Positions 29,073 through 37,168 of a stretch of 64,000 bases of DNA are shown here, one piece after another (the first letter of the stretch is position 1; each line of letters opens with the position of its first letter). A program made the position numbers and the translations under genes. Source of the DNA: Gemmatimonadota bacterium (lineage in GTDB: Bacteria > Gemmatimonadota > Gemmatimonadetes > Gemmatimonadales > Gemmatimonadaceae). The notes under the pieces were generated by a model. The model searched no databases and was not told the DNA's origin. It saw only the letters and a list, made by a program, of their open reading frames with translations. The stretch spans positions 138,327 to 202,326 of the forward strand of contig JADJNZ010000008.1 in assembly GCA_016714015.1 (NCBI GenBank), in the 5' to 3' direction.

Positions 29073-29690
29073 ATGCGCGGAGCAGCCACGGGGATGCGGC
29101 AGCCGGATTCGGGATTCCCGCTACCGGGCGATCGTTCGCAGATCCGTACCCTGCCTCGGACGCTGTCAGTGGCCATCCCCACACCGACTTCGGACGTGGT
29201 GCTTGCGGTACTCAGTCGGCGATTCGGCGGGCAGCAGTCACATGTCGACGACTTTCTTCGGTGGCTCGCGGCACCTCCGGCCGGGCCGCACGCCGTCATC
29301 TCCTTCGCTCGGACGCATGGGGTCGCGCGAAGGACCCTTGAGCGAGCGCTCGCTCGCGTCCAAGGCCCGACTGCGTGGACGTTGCTCTCCGCTACGCGCG
29401 CCGCCCTCGCGTTTGACCTGACGCGCAGCGGTTGCGCAGCCGCGGATCCTGCTTGGGATCTGCTGTTCCTCTCAAGAAGGACTGTCGCACGGTGGGTCCG
29501 CGTAGAACTTGGAGCGAACCTGTCCTCGTTGACGGAATCGATGCTACCGGATGAACTCGGTGACCTCATCGTGGGCTACCTGGACCGGGAATGCTCTCTC
29601 AGGCGCCCCCATTCCCCCCGCACTGTCGCCTGCGGGATGTCGGTGCAGCGCGCGGTCGGGAGAGGGAGGGTGTGTGCACCCGCAAGTTGA
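29073..29690 (+). CDS. Hypothetical protein with helix-turn-helix-like region
   Basis: About 205 residues from ATG 29073. The central part (FARTHGVARRTLERALARVQ) reads like an AraC- or Fis-type recognition helix pair. A second, similar stretch (LLFLSRRTVARWVRVELG) follows, so it may be a small DNA-binding regulator. No ligand domain is recognisable. It lies in the accessory lipoprotein cluster, and an inverted, damaged copy lies at 62524-63123. Confidence 0.5.
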   Translation: MRGAATGMRQPDSGFPLPGDRSQIRTLPRTLSVAIPTPTSDVVLAVLSRRFGGQQSHVDDFLRWLAAPPAGPHAVISFARTHGVARRTLERALARVQGPTAWTLLSATRAALAFDLTRSGCAAADPAWDLLFLSRRTVARWVRVELGANLSSLTESMLPDELGDLIVGYLDRECSLRRPHSPRTVACGMSVQRAVGRGRVCAPAS

Positions 29691-29719
29691 AGCCTGCTGC
29701 ATCGCCAGAGGAGTCTAGT

Positions 29720-30160
29720 ATGCTCCGTCGCCTGATTATTGTCACACTGCTATGTGCCTCGCTGTCGGGCTGCCGACGTCCGAGCGCCGACGTGCGGCCG
29801 GTTCCGAGCTACGTCGGTCTCGAGATGCGGTTCGTGGAAGCTCGATGCTTCACGGAAGCCGCGGTCGGTGAGATAGTGGAGGTACGAATCAGTCGTGGAG
29901 GTAGCCTCCTATCCCCGCCCGCAGACTCCGGTGCCCTCGTACGGCTCGTGGTGCGTGAGGCAAGCGTCGGAGACCGTGCCGACCCGACGAGTCGTCCGCA
30001 CGTGCGGCTGGTTCCGGTGGCGTACGCGGCTGGGGGCACCGAGCACTCCCTCGACGCACCATCGCCGGCGTTCGAGCCACGGATTCACAACCCGCCCGGC
30101 ACTACTCACCTGCAGATATGTGTCGCACGCGGAGGGCAGTTGGTCTTCCTGGCAAGATAG
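29720..30160 (+). CDS. Small predicted lipoprotein
   Basis: 146 residues with a textbook lipoprotein signal (MLRRLIIVTLLCASLSGCRR, lipobox LSGC). The mature part has no motif I recognise; two further cysteines (EARCFTE and LQICVAR) could form a disulphide. Last gene before the 9-bp minisatellite. Confidence 0.6.
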   Translation: MLRRLIIVTLLCASLSGCRRPSADVRPVPSYVGLEMRFVEARCFTEAAVGEIVEVRISRGGSLLSPPADSGALVRLVVREASVGDRADPTSRPHVRLVPVAYAAGGTEHSLDAPSPAFEPRIHNPPGTTHLQICVARGGQLVFLAR

Positions 30161-30216
30161 CGTCCGTCTCGGCCCTGCGGTTCAGGCGCGTTCAATCCTG
30201 CGACTGCGGACGTAGG

Positions 30217-30342
30217 GCCGAGCGTGCCGAGCGTGCCGAGCGTGCCGAGCGTGCCGAGCGTGCCGAGCGTGCCGAGCGTGCCGAGCGTGCCGAGCGTGCT
30301 GAGCGTGCTGAGCGTGCTGAGCGTGCTGAGCGTGCTGAGCGT
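30217..30342. repeat. 9-bp tandem repeat, 14 units
   Basis: Nine copies of GCCGAGCGT followed by five copies of GCTGAGCGT, perfectly in register (126 bp). It separates the lipoprotein gene from the CDF gene fragment. The unit length is a multiple of three, but no gene with start and stop uses it convincingly. Confidence 0.95.
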
Positions 30343-30403
30343 GCGTGTGCCGTGCGGGCTCGCCACCAGCCTGATGCCTGATCCGGCGCCGGCGGCGGCC
30401 TAG

Positions 30404-30835
30404 GTGGGGATCGCGACGGCACTGATCGGCGGGCCGGGGTGGGAACCGGCGGACGACTGGGCGGCGCTGCTGGCGAGCGGGGTGATCGCGTACAACGGCG
30501 TGAAGATGCTGCGGCCGGCGGTGGGGGAGTTGATGGACCGTCATCCCGGCGACGCGGTGGTGCAGGAGGCGCGGCGGATCGCGGCGACGGTGCCGGGCGT
30601 GGCGGCGATCGAGAAGACGGTGGTGCGGAAGACGGGGCTGCGGTACTACATCGAGATCCATGTGCAGGCGGACGGCGCGGTGACGCTGGACCGGGCGCAC
30701 GCGATCGGCGGGCATGTGAAGGCGAAGCTCAAGGCCGAGCTGCCCGGGACGACGGGGGTGGTGGTGCACATGGAGCCGTACGAGGGGGAGGGTGAGGGGC
30801 CGACGGCGAACGAGCGCAGGGATCCGGGCGGCTGA
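30404..30835 (+). pseudogene. Duplicated 3' fragment of the CDF transporter gene
   Basis: Bases 30404-30794 match 24996-25386 with only a handful of substitutions (offset 5408). The fragment encodes the last helix and the cytoplasmic domain, with no start and no metal-site helices. A stop lies just upstream (CCTAGGTGGGG). After the match the frame runs into unrelated sequence. The high identity means a recent duplication, which also carried or created the junction beside the 9-bp repeat. Confidence 0.85.
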
Positions 30836-30926
30836 CCTGCTCGAAGTCGCCGTGAATTCCGTGGAAGATTCGATGGAATTCCCTGAAGATCGAATGGACG
30901 TCGATGAAGACGACGTGGACATCGTG

Positions 30927-31283
30927 GAAGGCGATGTGGAACTGCTGCAACGCGATGTGGACGGGCCGGAAGGCGATGTGGACGGGCCGGAAGGCGATGT
31001 GGACGGGCCGGAAGGCGATGTGGACGTCCAGGAAGGCGACGTGGACGTCCGGGAAGGCGACGTGGACGTCCGGGAAGGCGACGTGGACGTCCGGGAAGGC
31101 GACGTGGACGTCCGGGAAGGCGACGTGGACGTCCGGGAAGGCGACGTGGACGTCCGGGAAGGCGATGTGGACGTCCTGGAAGGCGACGTGGACGTGCTGG
31201 AAGGCGATGTGGACGTCCTGGAAGGCGATGTGGACGTCCTGGAAGGCGATGTGGACGTGCCGGAAGGCGATGTGGACGTGCCG
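30927..31283. repeat. 21-bp tandem repeat, 17 units (heptapeptide-encoding)
   Basis: Seventeen units of a 21-bp repeat, consensus GAAGGCGAYGTGGACGTCC plus two variable bases. In one frame they read EGDVDV followed by R, L, P, Q or G-type variants, inside an open frame 30792-31352 (186 residues). The variants are grouped in blocks (three GP, one Q, six R, four L, two P), as expected from slippage. Whether the frame is translated is uncertain: it has no good start and begins inside the CDF fragment. Confidence 0.9.
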
Positions 31284-31309
31284 GCGGAAGCGCGAGCAAC
31301 GTGGGTCGA

Positions 31310-32633
31310 GGGCCTGTACGGGATTCTGTGTGTGAGGCCATACTCACCCTGAGGAGGGGAGATGGCCAGACCGAAGGAGTTCCCTGAGTTCGACCCCGCG
31401 GCGATGGATGCGCTGATCGGGAAGACGAAGACGCCGGAGGACCTGTCAGCGCTCTTCCGGTTCATGCAGAAGCGGATCGCCGAGCGGATTCTCGCGGGCG
31501 AGCTGACCGAGCATCTCGGGTACGCGCCGGGGGAGGAGAAGCCGGCGGGGCAGGCGAATCACCGGAACGGGGCGACGCCGAAGACGGTGCTGACCGAGTC
31601 CGGGGCGCTGCCGCTCGAGATCCCGCGCGACCGCGAGGGCACGTTCCGGCCGCAGCTCGTGCCGACCGGCGTCCGGCGGCTGCCGCAGTTCGACGCGAAC
31701 GTGCTGTCGCTCTATGCGCGCGGCGTCTCGGTGCGCGAGATCCAGGCGCACTTGGAGCAGCTCTATCAGGTCGAGGTCTCGCCGAGCGTGATCAGTGCGG
31801 TGACCGCCGAAGTGATGGAGGAGGTGACCGCCTGGCAGCAGCGGCCGCTCGACCGCGTCTACCCGTCGTGATCTTTGACGCGCTGCGCGTGAAGATCCGC
31901 GACGAAGGCGTGGTCCGGAACAAGGCCGTCTATCTGGCACTGGGTGTCGATCGCGACGGGCACAAGGACGTGCTCGGCCTCTGGATCGAGCAAACCGAGG
32001 GGGCCAGCTTCTGGCTCCGCGTGATGACGGAGCTCAAGAGCCGCGGGGTCGAGGACATCCTGATCGCCCTCGTCGATGGCCTGGTCGGGTTCCCGGACGC
32101 GATCACGACGGTCTTCCCGCAGGCGCAGGTGCATCACTGCGTCGTGCACCTCGTGCGGCAGAGCCTCAACTTCGTGAGCTGGAAGGAGCGGAAGCCGCTG
32201 GCGGCGGCCCTCCGCACGATCTACCGCGCGCCCACGGAGGCGGCGGCGCTCGCCGCCCTCGAGGCCTTCGCGGCGAGTCCGGCGGGGACCAAGTATCCGG
32301 CAATCGTCGCGCTCTGGCGCCGGCACTGGCCGCACGTCGCCCCGGTCTTCGCGTACCCGCCGGCCATCCGGCAGCTCCTCTACACGACAAACGCGATCGA
32401 GAGCTTGCACATGCAGCTCCGAAAGATCGTGAAGACGCGCGGCCACTTTCCGACCGATGAGGCCGCGACCAAGTTGCTCTACCTCGCGCTCCGCAACATC
32501 ACGCGGAAGTGGCGGCGCGGGAATCACGCCTGGAAGGCCGCCATGCCGTACCTCGCCATGCTCTTCGGCAGTCGCTTCACGGATCACGCCTGATTACCGC
32601 ACCGGCCTCACACACAGAAATCCGCACAGGCCC
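31310..32633 (+). mobile_element. IS256-family insertion sequence with 8-bp target duplication
   Basis: 1,324 bp bounded by 30-bp terminal inverted repeats (31310-31339 and 32604-32633, 27 of 30 matching, inner end CTGTGTGTGAGGCC). They are flanked by the direct repeat TGGGTCGA (31302-31309 and 32634-32641). An 8-bp duplication and 1.3-kb size fit the IS256 family. It carries one transposase gene broken by a one-base deletion. It sits between the 21-bp minisatellite and the last RHS cassette. Confidence 0.92.
31362..32593 (+). pseudogene. IS256-family transposase, split by a frameshift
   Basis: The first part (31362-31871) has the N-terminal IS256 region (ARGVSVREIQAHLEQLYQVE). The second (31868-32593) begins VIFDALRVKIRDEG with the first catalytic Asp, then ALVDGLVGFPDAI with the second and YTTNAIESLHMQLRKIVKTR with the Glu. 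The two frames join at TACCCGTCGTGATC (31861-31874), where one C is missing from the expected TAC-CCC-GTC-GTG; the inverted copy keeps four Cs there (60359-60362 on the other strand). The product would be inactive unless this is a sequencing error. Confidence 0.85.
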
Positions 32634-32727
32634 TGGGTCGATGGGGCGGTCGCGCTCGAGAACGCGGTCGAACCCTTGCGAATCGCGCCCCCTCGCGGGG
32701 AGAGCGACCCGAAGTCGCTCCCGCCCC

Positions 32728-33270
32728 TCACGAATGGTCGTTCGCCTGAACATTCCTGACGAACGCCGCCCAGGCGCTGAACCGCTCTGGATCATCAATT
32801 GCGTGATCGTCGTGCCGGCGCTTCAGTACTTCGAACTCCCGTCGCTTCTCTTCGCTGTCGAGCGTGACCGAATCCGAGATCGAGCGCAACAGGGCGGGCG
32901 ACTTCACCACTGCGTCGGGGTGTTGCGCTGCCCCGCGGAGTCGGCTCACGGCGCCTGCAACGACATCGCTCTCCTGTTCGCCTGGTGCGCGCTGGAGCCA
33001 CCGTTCGGGCCAGTTCGGAGCGACGATCCCCGAAATGCTCCGGATCTCGCGGTTCGCCGCTTCATAGCTGATCGGTGCGAGAGAGAAGATGCGTTCAGTA
33101 CGCGCCTCGTCCCACGTCAGCAGCTCGAATAGCGATGCTTTCGCCGCCGAAGGGCGCAACGCGATTCCGACGACCGGGCCGTCGTACACGTCGAAGGCCA
33201 ACAAACGTTCGAAGGGGTGCACGGGATCTCCTCGCGGGCCCGGACCGACAGTCTCATCGAAATCCGTCAT
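32728..33270 (-). CDS. Candidate immunity protein of RHS cassette 5
   Basis: 180 residues, ATG overlapping the stop of the cassette-5 tip gene (ATGA), the arrangement expected for a toxin-immunity pair. Sequence (MTDFDETVGPGPRGDP, then FERLLAFDVYDGPVVGIAL) matches no family I can name with confidence; cytoplasmic, no signal. The name rests on position and coupling only. Confidence 0.5.
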   Translation of the reverse strand: MTDFDETVGPGPRGDPVHPFERLLAFDVYDGPVVGIALRPSAAKASLFELLTWDEARTERIFSLAPISYEAANREIRSISGIVAPNWPERWLQRAPGEQESDVVAGAVSRLRGAAQHPDAVVKSPALLRSISDSVTLDSEEKRREFEVLKRRHDDHAIDDPERFSAWAAFVRNVQANDHS

Positions 33271-33830
33271 GGTGTACGGCCGAACAGTCGATTGAACGTG
33301 GTCGCCACTTCTTCCGTGACCGGTTTCGGAAGGATCACGGTATGATGCCCTGCACTGCTTCCGGTGCGTAAGACGGGAAACTCCGCTTCTTCGGCGGCTC
33401 TCGACGCCGAACTCGCGCCTTGCCGCGTCGACTGCCAATCGACGACGGAGACCCCGTGCCCGAACCCAGGCATGGATTCGGCCCGGCGTGCCTCGTCGGC
33501 CAAAGTCGCCGCTGACTCCGAGTTCCTGCCGAACCGGTACAGCGTACCACCCGCAGCGCTACGTCCGACCGCGGTCGTGGCAGCGCCGACCAGATTTCCC
33601 GTTAGCTGTCCGATGGCCTCCTGGTGAGCGGCGGAAAGAACTCTGAGAACGGCTCGAGCCGCCAACTCCTCTCGGGATCGCTGGATCGAACCGGATATCT
33701 CGCTTCCCAGTCCCCGCGGGACGCCGGCAAAGCAGCAGAGGCCGAACGGATCGCTGTCGTTGACCGGATCCCCGCCCGCGTATCCGTAGAGATTGAGTCC
33801 TCCCGCCACCCCGATCGGGTCGTCCTGCGT
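33267..33830 (-). CDS. RHS cassette 5: orphan RHS tip with unassigned C-terminal domain
   Basis: The frame enters at the seam (ACG at 33830, TQDDPIGVAGGLNLYGY) with no proper start of its own; GTG at 33809 is the first possible. After DSDPFGLC comes a variable domain with the C-terminal block GHHTVILPKPVTEEVATTFN, probably the effector. The family is not recognised. It would be expressed only if joined to an RHS core. Followed by an overlapping immunity candidate. Confidence 0.6.
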   Translation of the reverse strand, partial: TQDDPIGVAGGLNLYGYAGGDPVNDSDPFGLCCFAGVPRGLGSEISGSIQRSREELAARAVLRVLSAAHQEAIGQLTGNLVGAATTAVGRSAAGGTLYRFGRNSESAATLADEARRAESMPGFGHGVSVVDWQSTRQGASSASRAAEEAEFPVLRTGSSAGHHTVILPKPVTEEVATTFNRLFGRTP

Positions 33831-33892
33831 GCATGCAAGGAACTTCGAGGCGCCGACCTCGCATGTTCATCGACGCCGGCCGTCCACCCTAC

Positions 33893-34366
33893 TCAAGGTC
33901 TCCAGTCGCTCTCGATCCGATCCACAAGAAGCGGGTGATTCCAGATGGTACCGATCGGCAGCTGCTTCTCCTCATCTGAAAGAACGGTACGCGGTTGGCG
34001 CAGCGAGGCGCCATCGGTGATGAGCCAAGTGAGCACCCGACCGTCCTCCGAAGTGTTGCCGACATAGCGCACCATCGAGGAAAGTGGACGCAGCGTCTCG
34101 GGATGAAATCCAACGACGCGGACCAGCCCCGATCGAGAGGCGGCGCGAACGGGATAGAACGCGACGAATCCGGCTGCAGCAGCGGCGACCGCCTTCGCAA
34201 CGTCATGCGACTCGTGGATGCCTGGCAGCACCAGAATCGCATCGCCGAGGGTCTCGTGCTTCCCGAGGTACGTGCAGAACGCCACTCCACGCGAGAGCGG
34301 GACCGCGAGGACGTCGCCGGGCTGGGGGAGACTAGAGCCAGCCCGGTTATGGCGTTCTGGGCTCAT
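33893..34366 (-). CDS. Candidate immunity protein of cassette 4 (Imm26-like)
   Basis: 157 residues; the ATG lies 20 bases inside the 3' end of the GIY-YIG tip gene. The start SLPQPGDVLAVPLSRGVAF resembles the GD-hydrophobic-P beginning of Imm26-type immunity proteins; the similarity is from memory of the family pattern and should be tested. Context (coupled to a nuclease toxin-like gene) supports an immunity role. Confidence 0.55.
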   Translation of the reverse strand: MSPERHNRAGSSLPQPGDVLAVPLSRGVAFCTYLGKHETLGDAILVLPGIHESHDVAKAVAAAAAGFVAFYPVRAASRSGLVRVVGFHPETLRPLSSMVRYVGNTSEDGRVLTWLITDGASLRQPRTVLSDEEKQLPIGTIWNHPLLVDRIESDWRP

Positions 34367-34898
34367 ATCCGATTTCTCGCAGTATGGCCAATCCCATGGC
34401 CTTCATCTTGTCGTAGTCAGGGTTGTCTCTTGCGACGCTGTTGATCCGATTCACCAGAGCGCCGCCATCCTTCTTCAAGCCGAGGGTCTCAATCAATACC
34501 TGCTCAACACCGCGTGCTTGCATCCTGGTGAGTCCGCTGACGAGTGGTGCAATCTCTATCCTGTGCGGACCTTTGAGGTGCTCAGATGCGCGCCTCGCGA
34601 CGTTGTTCGTGATCCCCACGTAGTCGCTCGCCTGCGAAATGGAGCGGTAGACGCTGTAAGTGACTCCAATCGCGGCGTTCGCCGCACCAACCCCGATCGC
34701 AACGACTCCGATACCGACCGTCGCGACGCCCGCGGCGGCGGCACCCGAAGCGACTCCCCCCGCGGCGGCTGCGAGAATGACGGCGCATGATGCTGGTTCC
34801 GGGCACAGGCCGAAAGGATCGCTGTTGTTTACCGGATCCCCAGCCCCGTATCCGTAGAGATTCAGCCCTCCCGCGACCCCGATCGGGTCTTCCTGCGT
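34347..34898 (-). CDS. RHS cassette 4: orphan RHS tip with GIY-YIG nuclease domain
   Basis: Runs in frame from the seam (ACG at 34898) through an Ala/Gly-rich hydrophobic stretch (GGVASGAAAAGVATVGIGVV) into a C-terminal GIY-YIG-type domain: YSVYRSISQASDYVGITNN, the Arg in NVARRASEHLK, the Glu in VEQVLIETLG and an Asn in VNRIN. A DNA-cleaving toxin is the likely role. The hydrophobic stretch may help cross a membrane. It has no start codon before the seam, so it is silent as it stands. Confidence 0.75.
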   Translation of the reverse strand, partial: TQEDPIGVAGGLNLYGYGAGDPVNNSDPFGLCPEPASCAVILAAAAGGVASGAAAAGVATVGIGVVAIGVGAANAAIGVTYSVYRSISQASDYVGITNNVARRASEHLKGPHRIEIAPLVSGLTRMQARGVEQVLIETLGLKKDGGALVNRINSVARDNPDYDKMKAMGLAILREIGYEPRTP

Positions 34899-35021
34899 GG
34901 AATCGCCGCGCGGACGACTCTAAGCTCCGATGAAGCCGATCGCAGCCCCTGGGAAGCGACCTCGACTTGGCGCTCCGCACGGCGGAGCCGCGAGATCGCA
35001 GTGCGCCAACCCCAATCGATG

Positions 35022-35315
35022 CTAATCAGTTGATGGGAATCGGTCGCGTGCGGCCTTCTCATCACGTGAAGGCGCCGTGACTCCGACCTTCAACTCTATC
35101 ATGCGAATCACCTCACCGACCGTGCGAACTCCCTGCCAGTCGTCCTGCGGAAGCGCCATGCCTAGCGCGCGTTCCAGGCCCGGCACGAACAGAAAGCTGA
35201 AGTCGTCCTCATCCATCCTCAAGTCGTCTCGCAGCCTGTGGTCGACACGAACATCTTCCGCTACGAAGCGCGTCAGTTCGGCAATCTTGTTCACAACCAG
35301 GTCATGGATGCTCAT
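35022..35315 (-). CDS. Candidate immunity protein of cassette 3 (acyl-carrier-protein-like)
   Basis: 97 residues from ATG 35315, preceded by AGGGAG. Small acidic helical protein (MSIHDLVVNKIAELTRFVAE, then DLRMDEDDFSFLFVPGLERAL) whose pattern resembles the carrier-protein-like fold of DUF1493-type proteins, though the phosphopantetheine Ser of a true carrier is not evident. It follows the cassette-3 tip by 12 bases, so it is the presumed partner or immunity protein. Confidence 0.5.
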   Translation of the reverse strand: MSIHDLVVNKIAELTRFVAEDVRVDHRLRDDLRMDEDDFSFLFVPGLERALGMALPQDDWQGVRTVGEVIRMIELKVGVTAPSRDEKAARDRFPSTD

Positions 35316-35327
35316 CAGCACTTCTCC

Positions 35328-35822
35328 CTAGGTTCTCGGCTTGGAGGTCGAGCACGTCGCGATCTTGGCCGCGTCGTACAGGAGAAGAACTGGCGCGGCG
35401 CGAGAGGCAGCTCGCCCGACGATTCCGAAGGCGCGACTCGTGCCGAGCACCTTGAGGCTCTCGAACTTCGCATTGGGGAACAGGACATGTCCGCCGTAAC
35501 CAATCACATTCGTGAACGGACTCGCACCCGCCATATTCGTCAGTCCCAACGCCTTCTTCTCCAGCGGTATCGCTCCGAGGAGAACTAGGTCCTTGACTCC
35601 GATTTGATCCGCCGCACACTGAGCCAGCGTCTCCTGTGCCTGACGATTGCGACGCTCGACGCAGATGAAACCGCCTTTGTTCGCCACTGTCTCGCGCCCT
35701 GCGTCGACCTCGTCCTTCGTACAGGGCGTGAGCCCAAACGGATCCGCGAAGTTGATCGGGTCCCCACCCGCGTACCCGTAGAGGTTCAGTCCCCCCGCGA
35801 CCCCGATCGGGTCTTCCTGCGT
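35328..35822 (-). CDS. RHS cassette 3: orphan RHS tip with unassigned domain
   Basis: Open from the seam (ACG at 35822) through ADPFGLTPCTKDEVDAG to the stop at 35328; the first usable start (GTG 35687) is inside the domain. The variable part has four cysteines and a hydrophobic end (APVLLLYDAAKIATC). No known toxin family is recognised. Partner gene 12 bases downstream. Confidence 0.55.
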   Translation of the reverse strand, partial: TQEDPIGVAGGLNLYGYAGGDPINFADPFGLTPCTKDEVDAGRETVANKGGFICVERRNRQAQETLAQCAADQIGVKDLVLLGAIPLEKKALGLTNMAGASPFTNVIGYGGHVLFPNAKFESLKVLGTSRAFGIVGRAASRAAPVLLLYDAAKIATCSTSKPRT

Positions 35823-35986
35823 GCAGTCGCGCCCTCTCTTCTCGCGGGTCCGACGGTGACGTGCAAAAAATGCCTGCCCATACTCGAGTCTCGGGGACGT
35901 CGTCGCTCCATTAGACTCGGCTACGTGGCCGAACTCCGTTCCGTCCGCCTTCCGCTCCCAACTGAACTGACACTACTGAGCTGACA

Positions 35987-36436
35987 CTATCGAACATCGA
36001 CGCGGCGATAGAGATAGTCCCCCGGCTCCTCGTCCGCCGCAAGTAGACGCAGGCTCCCACGGTGCAGGATGCCCGAGAACACGTAACCGTGCACGCCTTC
36101 GGTGGTGTCAGACACATAGAAATCGAGCGTGTCGCCCCCTTTGCGCACGTAGTGGCCGCTTCCCTCGCGTCCACGCAGCTCCGCCGAGCGGTCTGAGCTG
36201 ACGCAGTTGATGAAGAGACTGTCTACGCTGCTCCAGGAGGCGGAATCGAGCGTGAAGCGGCCCCAGAACGGCCTGAGTGAACAAGAGCGCGAATTGGCTG
36301 CGCGCGACTCAAGGTCCCTTCCGCCAACCCGCACGAGGCGGAAGGATTGGGGCGCATCGCCACCCGCGTGCGACGAGTTGATCGAGCCGAGGGCACACGC
36401 CGACGAAAAGGCGAGTGTAAGCACGAGCGAGCGCAC
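35987..36436 (-). CDS. Candidate periplasmic immunity lipoprotein of cassette 2
   Basis: 149 residues from GTG 36436 with a lipoprotein-type signal (RSLVLTLAFSSACALG, lipobox-like FSSAC). The mature part (VRVGGRDLESRAANSRSCSL, then GVHGYVFSGILHRGSLRLLA) is unassigned. The partner tip is an M23 peptidoglycan hydrolase that would act in the periplasm, so an exported immunity protein makes sense. 25 bases after the tip gene. Confidence 0.6.
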   Translation of the reverse strand: MRSLVLTLAFSSACALGSINSSHAGGDAPQSFRLVRVGGRDLESRAANSRSCSLRPFWGRFTLDSASWSSVDSLFINCVSSDRSAELRGREGSGHYVRKGGDTLDFYVSDTTEGVHGYVFSGILHRGSLRLLAADEEPGDYLYRRVDVR

Positions 36437-36461
36437 GAGATGCCTCCGGTCTGTGGAGCGG

Positions 36462-37037
36462 CTATGGTCGATTGTCCGGCTTGACGTCACTCGTGGGGTC
36501 CCGTCGGTCCTTGCCGATGTCGGGCATGCTCTTGGTGCGGATCTCGAAATGCAGGTGCATCGGCGTACTCTCCGCGTTCCCAGTGTTGCCGACCGTACCG
36601 ACCAGTTGGCCGGCGGCGACGTTCTCGCCCTTGATGAGCCCTGAAGGCTCATCAAGGTGCGCGTAGAAGGACCAGCTTACGGCCTTCCCGTCCGCGTTCT
36701 TGTGGGCGATCTCTACATAGTTGCCATAGGTCTCAGACGTGCCGACGGCAGAGACGGTGCCTCGATCGACCGCCTTCACGGCCTGACCTCGCAGGGCGGC
36801 GAAATCGAGACCCCAGTGGTTCTTGGTGCCGTTGTTCCGCACCCGACCATACTCACCCACCCGGGCGTTCCCCGGATCTTCACGCAACCGGCGAAACAGC
36901 GCGAGGTGGCGCGCACACGGCCTGCCGGTGAGCTCCATTGGGCAAAGGCCGAACGGATCCGCGTTGTTGATCGGATCCCCAGCCCCATACCCGTAGAGAT
37001 TCAGCCCGCCCGCGACCCCGATCGGGTCTTCCTGCGT
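36462..37037 (-). CDS. RHS cassette 2: orphan RHS tip with M23 (LytM-type) peptidase domain
   Basis: In frame from the seam (ACG at 37037) through NADPFGLCPMELTG. The C-terminal domain is an M23 zinc endopeptidase: NNGTKNHWGLDFAALRGQAV (His and Asp ligands), GTVSAVGTSETYGNYVEIAH, and STPMHLHFEIRTK with the HxH ligand. Such domains cut peptidoglycan peptides. ATG 36938 is the first start inside the cassette. Followed by a signal-bearing candidate immunity gene. Confidence 0.78.
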   Translation of the reverse strand, partial: TQEDPIGVAGGLNLYGYGAGDPINNADPFGLCPMELTGRPCARHLALFRRLREDPGNARVGEYGRVRNNGTKNHWGLDFAALRGQAVKAVDRGTVSAVGTSETYGNYVEIAHKNADGKAVSWSFYAHLDEPSGLIKGENVAAGQLVGTVGNTGNAESTPMHLHFEIRTKSMPDIGKDRRDPTSDVKPDNRP

Positions 37038-37168
37038 GTGACGACGAGGGGAGAAGAGTAACTCGCCGACGTTCGGTGGATCAGCTCAAGCGAAGTACGC
37101 ATGCGACTCGGGTGCGGCGTCCCGCCACGGGCCGACAACCGCATCGTCGCGATCACCCACGCCACGTG

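Noticed and set aside
30927..31283. 21-bp array as a CRISPR
   Set aside because: Units are contiguous with no spacers, in-register and coding-like; a minisatellite fits.
30792..31352. Open frame of 186 codons over the 21-bp array as a gene
   Set aside because: It begins inside the CDF fragment with no ribosome-binding site and ends inside the IS; kept only as a property of the repeat.
31855..31875. Programmed frameshift in the IS256 transposase
   Set aside because: The inverted copy retains the fourth C of the run, and IS256 transposases are single frames, so a deletion or read error is more likely.
35960..36000. Short direct repeats (GTGTCAG/TGTCAGTTCAG) between cassettes 2 and 3 as recombination sites
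   Set aside because: Present in one spacer only and not near the other seams.
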